Numbered from the stretch's first letter, positions 17,172 to 25,570 are shown. The stretch is DNA of 64,000 bases from Paenibacillus sp. N3.4 (GCF_008017805.1 NZ_VRTT01000024.1:29528-93527), one strand, 5' to 3'. Numbers and translations: made by a program. Notes: a model not told the origin generated them from the letters alone.

Positions 17172-17861
17172 ATGGCGCGTATTCTCATTATTGAGGAGGA
17201 AGGTCCTGCTCGGCATTCGCTCCGTTACACTTTGCAGCGTGAAGGATTTGAGGTTACTTGTACGGATGACACCGGGTACGTGCTGAAAATGCTTGAACAG
17301 TCACCGACCGATCTGGTTATCTTTGATGTGACAGCCAGGCAAAAGGATGGATGGAAACTCGTAAGTGAGCTAAGGAAAGACGTTGAAACACCTCTTCTGC
17401 TCATTGGCCCCCGCGGGGATCATACGGATGTTGTCAGAGGGTTCCAGCTTGGAGCCGATGACTATATCGTTAAGCCTTTTCATCCGGAAGAAATGGTCAT
17501 GCGAGTCAGGTCATTGATGAAACGGCACCATGTTGCGGCTTTTACCAAAATTCATATTGGCGACTTTCTGATTGATAAAGCGATGCATGAGGTCAACGTG
17601 CAAGGACGCAGCCTATTCTTACCGCTCAAAGAGTTTCAATTGCTGTTCACATTAGCCAGCTATCCCAACCAGATTTTAACTAGGGGCCAGCTGATCGAGC
17701 AGGTATGGGGCGTGAATTATGAAGGCGACGAACGAACCGTAGATGTTCATGTCAAAAGGCTGCGAAGCAGGTTCGGCGCCTTTTCGGACTATATACAAGT
17801 CAAAACGGTTCGAGGTGTGGGATATCGTTTCGAGGTAAATAGCGGGTTGAAATCAACTTGA
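17172..17861 (+). CDS. Orphan OmpR-family regulator with degenerate receiver
   Basis: Regulator of about 229 aa from the ATG at 17172 (AGAGGTGA upstream). The winged-helix output domain is intact (ending VKTVRGVGYRFE). The receiver is atypical. The usual acidic pair is E8-E9-E10 (LIIEEEG), D52 is present (IFDVTARQKDG), the switch Thr expected after the fourth strand is replaced in LLLIGPRG, and the Lys in YIVKPF is kept. No kinase gene is adjacent. The protein may act without normal phosphorylation. Its place right after the MacAB-like operon makes it a second candidate for binding the phased TTCAG arrays. Confidence 0.9.
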   Translation: MARILIIEEEGPARHSLRYTLQREGFEVTCTDDTGYVLKMLEQSPTDLVIFDVTARQKDGWKLVSELRKDVETPLLLIGPRGDHTDVVRGFQLGADDYIVKPFHPEEMVMRVRSLMKRHHVAAFTKIHIGDFLIDKAMHEVNVQGRSLFLPLKEFQLLFTLASYPNQILTRGQLIEQVWGVNYEGDERTVDVHVKRLRSRFGAFSDYIQVKTVRGVGYRFEVNSGLKST

Positions 17862-17880
17862 AAAATAGGGTTTATCTATG

Positions 17881-17932
17881 AAAAAGACGGTTAGACATGG
17901 GGCTCCTACAGCCTTGTCGAACCGTCTTTTTG
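17881..17932. terminator. Strong, probably bidirectional terminator
   Basis: AAAAAGACGGTT at the left pairs with AACCGTCTTTTT at the right, with further pairing (GACA/TGTC, GGCT/AGCC) inside. A-run and T-run flanks allow function on both strands. Confidence 0.85.
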
Positions 17933-17944
17933 TGGAGTATTTAT

Positions 17945-18115
17945 TTGTTTTTGGGAAATGGCTCCGTAAACGCTACGTCTAGAAGGATAACACTGCTTCT
18001 TTTGGGTGTTAGTGCAGTCAGTATGAGTAGCAACGCTAGTGTTACGCTGAAAAACTGTGCTTACAGATAGAAATGTCGACCGAAAAGCGACATTCTTATG
18101 AGGATAACGCTGTTT
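17945..18115. repeat. Palindromic intergenic repeat array, copies at 17990 and 18107
   Basis: One full unit starts with ACACTGC at 17990 and shows CAGTCAG, AGCAACGCTAG, TGTGCTTACAGATAG and a GTCGACCGAAAAGCGACAT tail. The next begins at 18107 (ACGCTGTTTTT) and is cut after 11 bases. Its flank upstream (GGCTCCGTAAACG and CGTCTAGAAGGATAAC) closely matches the flank of the array at 63.83 kb, so the mobile or conserved unit is longer than the palindrome. Same family as 2370-2700. Confidence 0.75.
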
Positions 18116-18276
18116 TTGACTGTCGAACGACTCCAGAACGTTTGGTCTCTAATTGATTTTTATGATTGGGGGGCGTTCATAACAAAGAAATAATACACTA
18201 CAAATGGTCTGACAGCCCATTTATTTGCTTTATTAGTCAGATCTTGATCCCCTAAAAGAGCTGTTCGACAGTAGTC
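18115..18276. mobile_element. Possible MITE-like element inside a repeat unit
   Basis: A stretch of about 155 bases interrupts the second repeat unit. Its ends are inverted: TTTGACTGTCGAAC at the left, and at the right the complement of TTTGACTACTGTCGAAC, i.e. the same with a three-base insertion. ACTGTCGAAC (18119-18128) and GTTCGACAGT (18263-18272) match perfectly. It has no coding capacity. No clear target duplication is visible, and only one copy is seen, so mobility is a guess. Confidence 0.4.
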
Positions 18277-18420
18277 AAATAGAAAGCACGCTTACAGCGA
18301 AGGAAAAAGAGAGAGCGGGCGGGATGTTGAGCTGTAACGCGGGTTTTCCGCGTTACGGAAGGCAAGAGGTGCGTCGGCGACGCTGCAAGCACGGAAAACA
18401 TGCTTAAAGTTCGTGGACAC
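18277..18420. repeat. Diverged remnant of the palindromic repeat
   Basis: AAAGCACGCTTACAG near 18283 resembles the 3' part of the interrupted unit. It is followed by a further copy with GTAACGCGG-GTTTT-CCGCGTTAC (a perfect 9-bp stem near 18340) and CACGGAAAACATGCTTA near 18390. Together with 17945-18276 this fills the gene-free gap. Confidence 0.55.
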
Positions 18421-18483
18421 ATCGCCGGATACTCTTCTGTTCCTATGTTGCGACGAAGAGGCGCCAGCCGCTAAGGCTGTCTC

Positions 18484-19472
18484 CTATTTGGTGTCATAGC
18501 CTTTGGCGATGGAGGGTTCGATCCATCGCTTTTCGGTATGCTCGCGGCGGTTGATCACGACGTGGTCAGCGTATACATCGATGATCAGACTCTGGCTGAT
18601 CGCACGGGTTTCTGGCCTATTGTGAGAGCTCCATACCTGACGGATGGATGCGCTTGAAGCTGCGAGAAACTTCAGCTGCTTCACCTGCTTGGTCGTTTCG
18701 AGATTCCAGTGGGTATGTCCACTGAAGAAGATGACATTCGGGTGCGCGTCGAGCAGCGCCCGCAGTTCTTGGTGCTGGACGACGCCCAGCTCCTGATCGG
18801 TGCCATCCAGCGTCTGGGGCAGCGGCTGGTGGAGGAACACGAACACGGGCTTGCCGGGTTCGGCTGCGCCCAGACGCTCGCGCAGCCAAACGAGCTGCTC
18901 GGGCGAAAGGAACGCATCCTCCCCTACGGATGCGTTCACGTCCCGGTACGCTTCCCCACTTAGGAAGAGGAAGCGGTAGCCCTCCACGATAAGCTCGTGG
19001 TACGGCTTATCGTATCCCCATGTGCGGTCGAATAACGCGACCGCTTGCTTGCTTGACCAGGATGGATTCATCTTCGATGTATCCATACCACCCGTCGCGT
19101 GCGCCACACGCCGTAGTAATCGTGGTTGCCCATGGTCGCATGCACAGGGGCATGGGGCTGCTTGTCGAGCAGCCCGAGCAAAGTGCGATAGTCGCCCTCA
19201 CTCCCATTCGTCAGGTCGCCGTTCATGACGAGCAGCTTGCTGTTCGGGCGCAGCGCATGATGATCGGCAAGCGCATCGCGCAGCCTTTTGTGTGCTTCTT
19301 CGTCCCATGTAGTGATATGTGCATCACTAAGCACGGAGAATGAAAACAGCGGGGCTGCCGGAGATTGCTCAACAAGGCGATTCACAGCAATGTTCCGCGC
19401 ATAGGATGCATGCGCAGGAAACAAACAAAGAAGCAAGATAACGAACATGATACGTGGTGTGAGTGGCTTCAT
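18484..19472 (-). pseudogene. Secreted calcineurin-like metallophosphoesterase, frameshifted
   Basis: The upstream half has a signal peptide (MKPLTPRIMFVILLLCLF) and the metal motifs SDAHITTW, NGDLTNG and GNHDYYG. The downstream half, in another frame, has FLHQPL and FSGHTHWN and ends REHTEKRWIEP. The frame changes at about 19085-19106 and is repaired by adding one base. The restored protein of about 330 aa would be an exported phosphoesterase with the full metallophosphatase motif set. A 20-residue relict of a second copy lies at 22882-22945. Substrate unknown. Confidence 0.85.
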
Positions 19473-19575
19473 GCTGCCTAAACCTTCTTTCGCAGGGAGA
19501 CATATATTTTTCGAATTGGAGCACCTTGGAATCAACAAAAGGTGATCTTTGGTATTCCCTATTTATAAGGGATTT

Positions 19576-20038
19576 ATTAGGTGATCGCTGACGATTTTCG
19601 ATGAACCTTATTTGGGACTGGATGCTGTGGCTAGAAGCTTGTTCTATGATCGATTGCTGGAGGATTATGCGGAACATCCACGGACTATTATTTTGTCTAC
19701 CCATCTGATTGACGAGGTAAGCCGCCTGCTGGAGCATGTGTTGGTCATTGACAGCGGCAAATTGCTCTTAAATGAAGATGCCGATGCGCTTCGCGGCCGT
19801 GCATGTGCGGTTTCTGGTTTGGCAACTGTGGGTAGATACATTCATACAGGAGAAAGAGGTGCTGGAACGTACGGTTTTCGGAGCCGCGGTGACCGCCACG
19901 ATACTTGGATTTTTAAATGAACAAGAGCGGAAAGAAGCGGAATTGCGGGGTCTTGAGTTTGCTCCCGTATCGCTGCAGCAATTAATTGTACACCTTACAC
20001 GCACAGGGGCCGCAGGAAAGGGGACTGAGTCACAATGA
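19576..20038 (+). pseudogene. ABC-2 type ABC transporter ATPase, 5'-truncated and frameshifted
   Basis: Only the C-terminal third survives. Reading starts after an in-frame TGA with SLTIFDEPYLGLDAVA (Walker B/D-loop) and ILSTHLIDE (H-loop), then shifts frame near 19825-19835, where GTGGGTAG seems to hold one G too many. It resumes as VDTFIQEKEVLERTVFGA and ends just before the next gene (ATGA overlap). Walker A and the signature are absent from the DNA upstream. The unit cannot encode a working ATPase. Confidence 0.8.
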
Positions 20039-20724
20039 ATCAGCAACGATTGACTAGTGTAATGAAACTGCATTTGAGAGATAAAACGAGTTGGTTTTTG
20101 ACTCCATGGCTTATTATCGCGGCAACTTTCATAATCAATTTTATTATTACCTTGTCACTTCATACGGATGAGACGATGCACACAGGTTCGATTGCCGCTA
20201 TTTTCGTCTATACATTCGTAGCGGGGGTTATCACAATCAAAGAAACCTTTTCTTTCGCTTTGGGCCTTAGTATTCGGAGAATAGATTACTTTCTCGGAAC
20301 TGCGGTCACGGCTATCTTCGTGAGTTGCTCTTCAGCCATCGCAATAACCGTTCTTTCACTTATTGAGGGAGCAACGAATGGATGGGGGGTACGTCTTAAC
20401 TTTTTTAAGATAGAATCCTTTAGTGACATCTCCATAGTAGGCTTGATCGGCATCTATTTGATCTTGCTTCTTCATATGTACTTTCTTGGGTTCGCAATCT
20501 CCAGTCTCCATCGACGTTATGGCCGAAACGCCATGTATGCTTTCTTCGCAACACTTTTTCTGCTAGGCAGTATAGGTACCTATGTGTTCACACGCTTTGG
20601 GCTCTGGGGCGGAATCTTTACATGGCTCATACAGCATTATTTGGAGCTTTTTTGGTAGATGCTGCCTGCGTCAGCCATCTAGATGCTAGTTGCTTATGGT
20701 CTCCTGCGTAGAGCTGCTGTTTAA
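20035..20724 (+). pseudogene. ABC-2 membrane subunit with two in-frame amber codons
   Basis: Membrane protein with about six hydrophobic segments, partner of the broken ATPase. The open frame stops at TAG 20656-20658, but the same frame continues as MLPASAI, a second TAG at 20680-20682, then MLVAYGLLRRAAV and TAA at 20722. This is a natural C-terminal membrane helix and basic tail. Both TAG codons sit where Trp or another large residue would fit (TGG to TAG is one change). With a dead ATPase this is best read as decay and not readthrough. The 207-residue truncated form would lose its last helix. Confidence 0.7.
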
Positions 20725-20808
20725 TTGGTTAATGAAAGATATCTATGCCGTAACGGCGCTAGATTACCATGCGGTTTGAATTGTCGGTTATCGGGAGCAT
20801 TTTTGTGT

Positions 20809-20837
20809 TTGACTTCACATCTAAAATCAACTATTAT
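20809..20837 (+). promoter_or_regulatory. SigA-type promoter of the TetR gene
   Basis: TTGACT (20809-20814) and TATTAT (20832-20837) are separated by 17 bases. They lie about 45 bases before the likely TTG start of the TetR gene, leaving a short leader for an autoregulatory operator. Confidence 0.65.
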
Positions 20838-20883
20838 TTCATTACACGATCGTTTAACGAAAAGTGAAAGAGAGAATGTCACA

Positions 20884-21507
20884 TTGAAGAAAGATCCTAA
20901 AACCAGCCGCGACCTTCAAGCAGTAGAACGCAGAATGCAGATCTTGCAAGGAGCAAAGGAATTATTCGCTCAGCACGGATATCACGGTACGTCTATTCGC
21001 GCCATCAACAAGCATATTGGTATTACGGACGGTCTCTTGTATCATTATTTTCCGGGTGGCAAACAGGAACTATTAGAGACTATTTTCCAGGAAGCACAGC
21101 AAGTTCGGCTGCAGCTCATGGATAAATTAATTGCAGGTATTCAGCCAGGTCAGCCTCTGGAAGATGCGCTTTATCAATTGCTTATTAGCTTGGTCAAGAC
21201 TATCGCGGGTGATAAAGACTTTATTAAAATAATGCTGCGTGACTCGGATTCCATTCAGTCCAAGGATAAGAATTTTCTGACGGAAGTTATTTTGCAGCGA
21301 CATCAAGCACTTACTGACGCACTAGCCAATAGAGCTCTGGCCGGTGAAATCCAGCAGATGGATTTTCAAGCTGCTGCGAAACAAGTGATTTCCATTGGGG
21401 TTATGGTCATCGTGGGCGAGATTGCGGCTGTTAAAGTAATAAACACAGATCTTGAAACTTATTTGAAAAATATGATCGCTTTCACCGTCTCGTTATGGAG
21501 AAAGTGA
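20884..21507 (+). CDS. TetR/AcrR-family regulator
   Basis: Repressor of about 208 aa. The N-terminal helix-turn-helix (AKELFAQHGYHGTSIRAINKHIGITDGLLYHYFPGGKQ, given in parts) is typical of TetR. The C-terminal ligand domain is helical and unassigned. The start is uncertain. The TTG at 20884 has GAAAGAGAG upstream and lies downstream of a good promoter, while the longest frame would begin at 20725 inside the decayed permease gene. It precedes the YhgE/SNG1-like gene by 61 bases and probably controls it, as in the Bacillus yhgD-yhgE pair. Confidence 0.8.
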   Translation: MKKDPKTSRDLQAVERRMQILQGAKELFAQHGYHGTSIRAINKHIGITDGLLYHYFPGGKQELLETIFQEAQQVRLQLMDKLIAGIQPGQPLEDALYQLLISLVKTIAGDKDFIKIMLRDSDSIQSKDKNFLTEVILQRHQALTDALANRALAGEIQQMDFQAAAKQVISIGVMVIVGEIAAVKVINTDLETYLKNMIAFTVSLWRK

Positions 21508-21568
21508 TTGTTTTTTATAGTTTTCGTTCACACAACGTTGAATGAATTAAAAAAGAGGGGGATTGGGT

Positions 21569-22782
21569 ATGAGTCATTTTTTTAAGCAAAAACATCCGTA
21601 TATCGCACTTATCACTGTGTTTCTTGTCGTTCTTTTGTTAGGAGTGGCGCAGCTTGGCTCAACGGTTAATCCGGTTCCGAAGGATTTGCCTGTGCTTCTC
21701 GTTCAGACAGATAGCGGGGAGAAGCTGCCGACAGGACAGGAAATGAATTTCGGGAAGATGATTCAGGAGAAAATAACGACTATACCGGGCCAAACCGGTT
21801 CCGCAGCACCGCTGAAATGGACCATGATGAGGAATGAACAGGAGGCTATTGACGCGATGAATCATGAGCAGGCCTATGCGGCTATCGTGATTCCTGCAGA
21901 TTTCAGCCATAAGCTGGGGAGCCTGCTTACTCCTCAACCTGACCCATCTTCACTTACCGTCTATGTAAACCAAGGGATGAACAATACGGCAGCTACCATG
22001 GCCAATCAGGTCATCAGCCAGATGGTTCTGGGAATTAATACTCAAATCAGGGAGCAGTTATTAGCCCAAGTCAGCCAGCGCGGCGGCACTCTTACTGTTG
22101 AACAGACCAAAGCATTTGCTTCGCCTATTATCGTAACAACGAAAAATATAAATACGATAGGCACGAATAGCTCCAACGGGAACGCGCCGCTCGTATTAAC
22201 TCAGCTTGTCTGGTTTGGAGCTATGGTAACCACCCTACTGCTTAATATGGCTTCAATGAAAGCGACACAATCCGGTTCACGCCTGCATCGGCTAGGCATT
22301 CGAGCCTCCCAACTTCTGAGTGGTCTCGTTATTACCGCCGTAGCCTCTGCGAGTATTCTCCTTGTGACCGGCCAATGGCTAGGGTTATCGATTCCGAATT
22401 ATTGGGATATTGGTTTATTTATGTTCTTTGCCGGATTTATTTTTTCTTGCTCCAAACTGCAATTGTGAGTTGGCTAGGTATGGCGGGTGTACCGCTATTC
22501 GTTCTCGTCTTTTTCTTCGGGGCGCCTGTGCTTTCTCTGCCTCCGCAGCTGCTTCCGGGATTTAGCCATGACTGGCTTTATAGCTGGTTGCCGCTTCGCT
22601 TCTCTTTGGAAGGTTTGCGCGACTTGTTCTATTTCCGCCAAGGCTTTAATTTAAGTGATCCACTTTGGAGCTTGGTCTCCATGGGTGTCGGGGGTATTGT
22701 GATAATTCTCCTATCTGTGTTGAAAAAGCACCCGCAGCCATCAGTCGAGGTGGATATATCGAGCAATTCTTCGACTATTTAA
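21569..22782 (+). pseudogene. YhgE/SNG1-like membrane protein (ABC-2 fold), frameshifted
   Basis: The N-terminal membrane segment (about residues 10-30), an extracellular domain of about 180 residues and several C-terminal helices match the short YhgE/Pip or DUF3533-type proteins. The frame breaks in a run of six T at 22440-22445. One more T gives GFIFFLLQTAIVSWLGMAG and a continuous protein of about 405 aa. The ATG at 21569 follows AGAGGGGG. A homopolymer indel is the commonest kind of sequencing error, but slippage in vivo is possible. Probable efflux or phage-infection-type membrane protein controlled by the upstream TetR. Confidence 0.8.
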
Positions 22783-22833
22783 ACGTAATGAATCTTCGTA
22801 ATTCGGAAATTCATGAAACTCATGATATGAAGC

Positions 22834-22870
22834 AAGCAGCCCGTTCCTCGTCAGAGGAGGGCTGCTTTTG
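22834..22870 (+). terminator. Terminator after the YhgE/SNG1-like gene
   Basis: AAGCAGCCCGTTCCTC pairs with GAGGAGGGCTGCTT around a GTCA loop, followed by TTTTG. Confidence 0.85.
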
Positions 22871-22881
22871 TTTCTCTATTC

Positions 22882-22945
22882 CTATTTTGCCCCATAGGTC
22901 TTCACAAAAGCAGGTTCAATCCATTTCTTTTCGGAATGCTCTCGT
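22882..22945 (-). pseudogene. C-terminal relict of a second metallophosphoesterase
   Basis: Read on the minus strand, the last codons give GREHSEKKWIEPAFVKTYGAK and a stop, closely matching the C-terminus REHTEKRWIEPSIAKGYDTK of the gene at 18484. Nothing upstream of it on the minus strand resembles the rest of the protein. It is therefore a fragment left after a deletion. The rest of 22871-23168 shows only a possible stress-operon control region. Confidence 0.65.
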
Positions 22946-23034
22946 CCTCGAGACCTACCTTTTCGGAGGGATATGTATGTGGTTAGGCTAACTTTGACCA
23001 ATATGGTTGCCAGATAAACACAACTTCATTATGG

Positions 23035-23061
23035 GTCTTAGATCCACCCCGACTTAGGTCT
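23035..23061 (+). promoter_or_regulatory. Possible LiaR/VraR-type site upstream of the stress operon
   Basis: GTCTTAGATCC (23035-23045) and GACTTAGGTCT (23051-23061) repeat 16 bp apart, the second being partly palindromic. GACT/AGTC elements are typical of LiaR-type regulators. No liaFSR genes are present in the window. Weak evidence. Confidence 0.25.
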
Positions 23062-23168
23062 AGGGATAAAAACCGTCGCGAGTCCGTTTTGCCAAACCGT
23101 GTTTTTACCTAGAATAAGAGTATGAACAAGAACACAGCACAACAATAACGAAAGGCGGTGACGAAACG

Positions 23169-23465
23169 ATGAAAAGAAATACAGGCTTGGCCGCTCTGCT
23201 AATCGCATTCGGTGCGCTGATCCTACTGAATAAGTTTGGGCTTCATACCGGACACTTTTTTGGCTCCTTAATGGGATACTTGGTTCCGCTGATCATGATC
23301 GGCCTTGGCTACATCGGAATCAGAAATGGCAGTAAAATTGGCTGGATCATTGCTGGGCTGGGAATTATCATTCTGCTAGGCAAAATGGCTACATGGATTA
23401 TTATTTTACTGGCTATCGGATTAATCGGTTATGGGTTTTCGATGTTGACGAAAAGAACGATTTAA
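23169..23465 (+). CDS. LiaI/LiaF-like small membrane protein
   Basis: 98-residue protein with three or four hydrophobic helices (about residues 6-22, 30-48, 55-70 and 74-90) and the Gly-rich character of the LiaI-LiaF transmembrane family. It begins the envelope-stress operon. In B. subtilis LiaI anchors the PspA-like LiaH at the membrane under antibiotic stress; two PspA-like genes follow here. GGCGGTGACG lies upstream of the start. Confidence 0.82.
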   Translation: MKRNTGLAALLIAFGALILLNKFGLHTGHFFGSLMGYLVPLIMIGLGYIGIRNGSKIGWIIAGLGIIILLGKMATWIIILLAIGLIGYGFSMLTKRTI

Positions 23466-23509
23466 TCGGAAATAATGAATACAGAGAGTGAAAAAAGGTG
23501 GTATGAGAG

Positions 23510-24205
23510 ATGAGCCTAATAAGGCGAATGAGAGACATTACCGTAGCAACATTGAATGAACACTTGGAACGGTCGGAAGACCCGGTTCGCTTGATCGACC
23601 AGTACTTAGCTGCGCAGCGCGAGCAACTTCAACAATCGGAGAAGCTGTACCAGCAATGCGTCAGTCATGCTGCATCGCTTCGCCAGCAGTATCTTACAGC
23701 ACTCGAAACCAAAGAAAAGCGTGAGCATCAAGCGCTTTTGGCTTTGAAAGCCGGTGAGGAACATATCGCACGGATCGTGCTTCAAGAGAAACTGCAAGCT
23801 GAAGAGAAAAGCGAACAGTACCGCGGTTTGTATGAACAAGCAAAGCAATCCATCCTTGATTTGGATGAGGAGCTCCAGCAGTTGAAAGCCGATTATAAGG
23901 AAGTCGCAGAAAAACGCAGCTACTTCCTTGCCCGAATGGAGTCTGCTCGCCTGCAGCAACGATTGCATGCTCGCAGCAGCGTATCGCAAGATGCATCGCC
24001 AAGGATGTTTGGCCGATTGGAAGAACGCGTATCCGATATGGAGCTTCATGCCAGAACGCTCCGGGATGTTAGGCGTATGGGGCGCGAAAGCTACTACGGT
24101 GGGGGGAACCCGGCTGTAGATGCCGAGCTGGAAGCTTTGCGCAATAAGCTTCAACAGGAAGGAGTAAGCAATCATGAGCAAACTATATCGATCACGAAGA
24201 GATAA
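23510..24205 (+). CDS. PspA/IM30 family protein (first copy)
   Basis: 231-residue coiled-coil membrane-stress protein. It has the amphipathic N-terminal helix (SLIRRMRDITVATLNEHLE), the EDPxxLIDQYL motif of the family and long helical hairpins to about residue 215. PspA/LiaH proteins polymerise on damaged membranes. It overlaps the PspC-like gene by 32 bases, so translation is coupled. It is clearly diverged from the second copy at 24627, for example QREQLQQSEKLYQQC here against [15 protein letters not shown] there, so the two may have separate tasks. Confidence 0.9.
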   Translation: MSLIRRMRDITVATLNEHLERSEDPVRLIDQYLAAQREQLQQSEKLYQQCVSHAASLRQQYLTALETKEKREHQALLALKAGEEHIARIVLQEKLQAEEKSEQYRGLYEQAKQSILDLDEELQQLKADYKEVAEKRSYFLARMESARLQQRLHARSSVSQDASPRMFGRLEERVSDMELHARTLRDVRRMGRESYYGGGNPAVDAELEALRNKLQQEGVSNHEQTISITKR

Positions 24206-24623
24206 GAAAGTTACCGGTTTATGCGGCGGACTAGCCGAGTCGATGAATGTGGATGCAACATTGCTGCGATTACTCGTCGTAATTACCACATTTTTCACGG
24301 GAGGAACGGTCATTTTCATCTACTTTGTAGCTGCACTTGTCATTCCGAAAGAACCTGGGTATGACCAGCCTCCTTATGACCCATATGCGGGATCATATCG
24401 TCAACAACCTTACAATAGCGGAAATTGGAATGCTCATAAGCAGCCTGACTATCCTCCGCAGCATGCAGGATACAATGCTTCTTACGATACAGGTAAAACG
24501 AACAACATCGATGAGATGATGAAAGATATTGAGAAGAAAGCTTTGCAAAAAGAAGTGGAAGAATTAAGAGCCAAAGTCGCTCGTTTTGAACAACCAATCG
24601 ACATTAAAAAAGGGGACGTGTAA
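24174..24623 (+). CDS. PspC-domain protein
   Basis: 149-residue membrane protein. The PspC domain is at about residues 1-62 (KLYRSRRDKKVTGLCGGLAE, then a hydrophobic helix to about 60). A Pro/Tyr/Gln-rich linker and a short C-terminal coiled coil (about 108-140) follow, which could contact the PspA-like partners. AGGAAGGAGT before the ATG lies inside the end of the first pspA gene. In Psp systems PspC is a membrane sensor or effector of envelope stress. Confidence 0.9.
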   Translation: MSKLYRSRRDKKVTGLCGGLAESMNVDATLLRLLVVITTFFTGGTVIFIYFVAALVIPKEPGYDQPPYDPYAGSYRQQPYNSGNWNAHKQPDYPPQHAGYNASYDTGKTNNIDEMMKDIEKKALQKEVEELRAKVARFEQPIDIKKGDV

Positions 24624-24626
24624 ACC

Positions 24627-25319
24627 ATGGGAGTATTTACAAGAATGAAAGACATGACGAAAGCATCGATTCACGAGGTATTGGATAAAATTGAAGATCC
24701 GATTGTGATGTTGAACCAATATCTGCGCGATATGGAGCAAGAAATTGCTGGTGCCGAAGTAACTGTAGCTAGACAAATCGCAAGTGAGCGCAAGCTGAAA
24801 CAACGTCTGGAAGAAGCGGTTCGCCTTGCGGCAGATCGTGAAGCAAAAGCGGGAGCAGCACTCAAAAATGGTCAAGAAGCCATCGCTCGTCAAGCTTTGG
24901 AAGAAAAATTGTACCATGAAGATAAAATTGTCGAGTATACAGACCTGTATGCATCAGCTAAAGCACATGCAGATGAATTGACACAGCAATTGCACGAAAT
25001 GAAAGATGAATTCTACAAATTGCGCAACAAGCGCAACGAGTTGGTTTCTCGTGCTCAGTTGGCAAAAGCGAAGAAACAAATGGCGCAAGTATCTTACAAT
25101 GGTGTTATTGAGAGCGGCAACGCATCCCGCGGCTTCCAACGCATGGAAGAGAAAATCATCCAGCTTGAAGTTGAAGCGGAAATCGCCCGCAAGCCTTATG
25201 TGCCTGCTGGATCGGTAAGCAGTTACGCGCCTGTCGATACCGCTAAACAAGCTAAAATCGATGAGCAATTGAACTTGCTCAAAGAGAAGCTGAACGTGGG
25301 TACGACAATAGAGCAATAA
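24627..25319 (+). CDS. PspA/IM30 family protein (second copy, LiaH-like)
   Basis: 230-residue PspA-like protein with the N-terminal amphipathic helix ([19 protein letters not shown]), the motif [15 protein letters not shown] and long coiled coils. It starts 3 bases after the pspC-like stop and ends the operon liaI-pspA-pspC-pspA. It looks more like standard LiaH/PspA than the first copy. A strong terminator follows. Confidence 0.92.
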   Translation: MGVFTRMKDMTKASIHEVLDKIEDPIVMLNQYLRDMEQEIAGAEVTVARQIASERKLKQRLEEAVRLAADREAKAGAALKNGQEAIARQALEEKLYHEDKIVEYTDLYASAKAHADELTQQLHEMKDEFYKLRNKRNELVSRAQLAKAKKQMAQVSYNGVIESGNASRGFQRMEEKIIQLEVEAEIARKPYVPAGSVSSYAPVDTAKQAKIDEQLNLLKEKLNVGTTIEQ

Positions 25320-25333
25320 TCCTAATACCAGAG

Positions 25334-25359
25334 AAGCCCCTCCATGTGGAGGGGTTTTT
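25334..25359 (+). terminator. Terminator of the envelope-stress operon
   Basis: CCCCTCC-ATGT-GGAGGGG followed by TTTTTC. Confidence 0.92.
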
Positions 25360-25570
25360 CGCATTTTTTTACAATTATTTTTAGTTAGCTTGCAGTCATT
25401 GTGCAGTTATTTTGCAGTATTCATGCTGTTTCATGTCATTTTAACGGATTTCCCGGGAAATATTGGTTTTCATGTCGACAGGAAAGAGCGCCATAATAAA
25501 GGACATTATGATTCCTTCTTCATCTCAGGCAGATAAGACGGAAGCAGCATGTGTTGAGGAGATGAGGCTT

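Noticed and set aside
20656..20682. Amber readthrough or pyrrolysine insertion in the ABC-2 permease
   Set aside because: The neighbouring ATPase is truncated and frameshifted, no pyl genes are visible, and simple decay explains two TAG codons.
22440..22446. Programmed frameshift in the T-run of the YhgE/SNG1-like gene
   Set aside because: No stimulatory structure is evident, and similar one-base losses occur at non-slippery sites elsewhere in the window.
23606..24319. 237-residue minus-strand reading frame
   Set aside because: It lies opposite the first pspA-like gene and has only the hydrophobic bias expected of a shadow frame.
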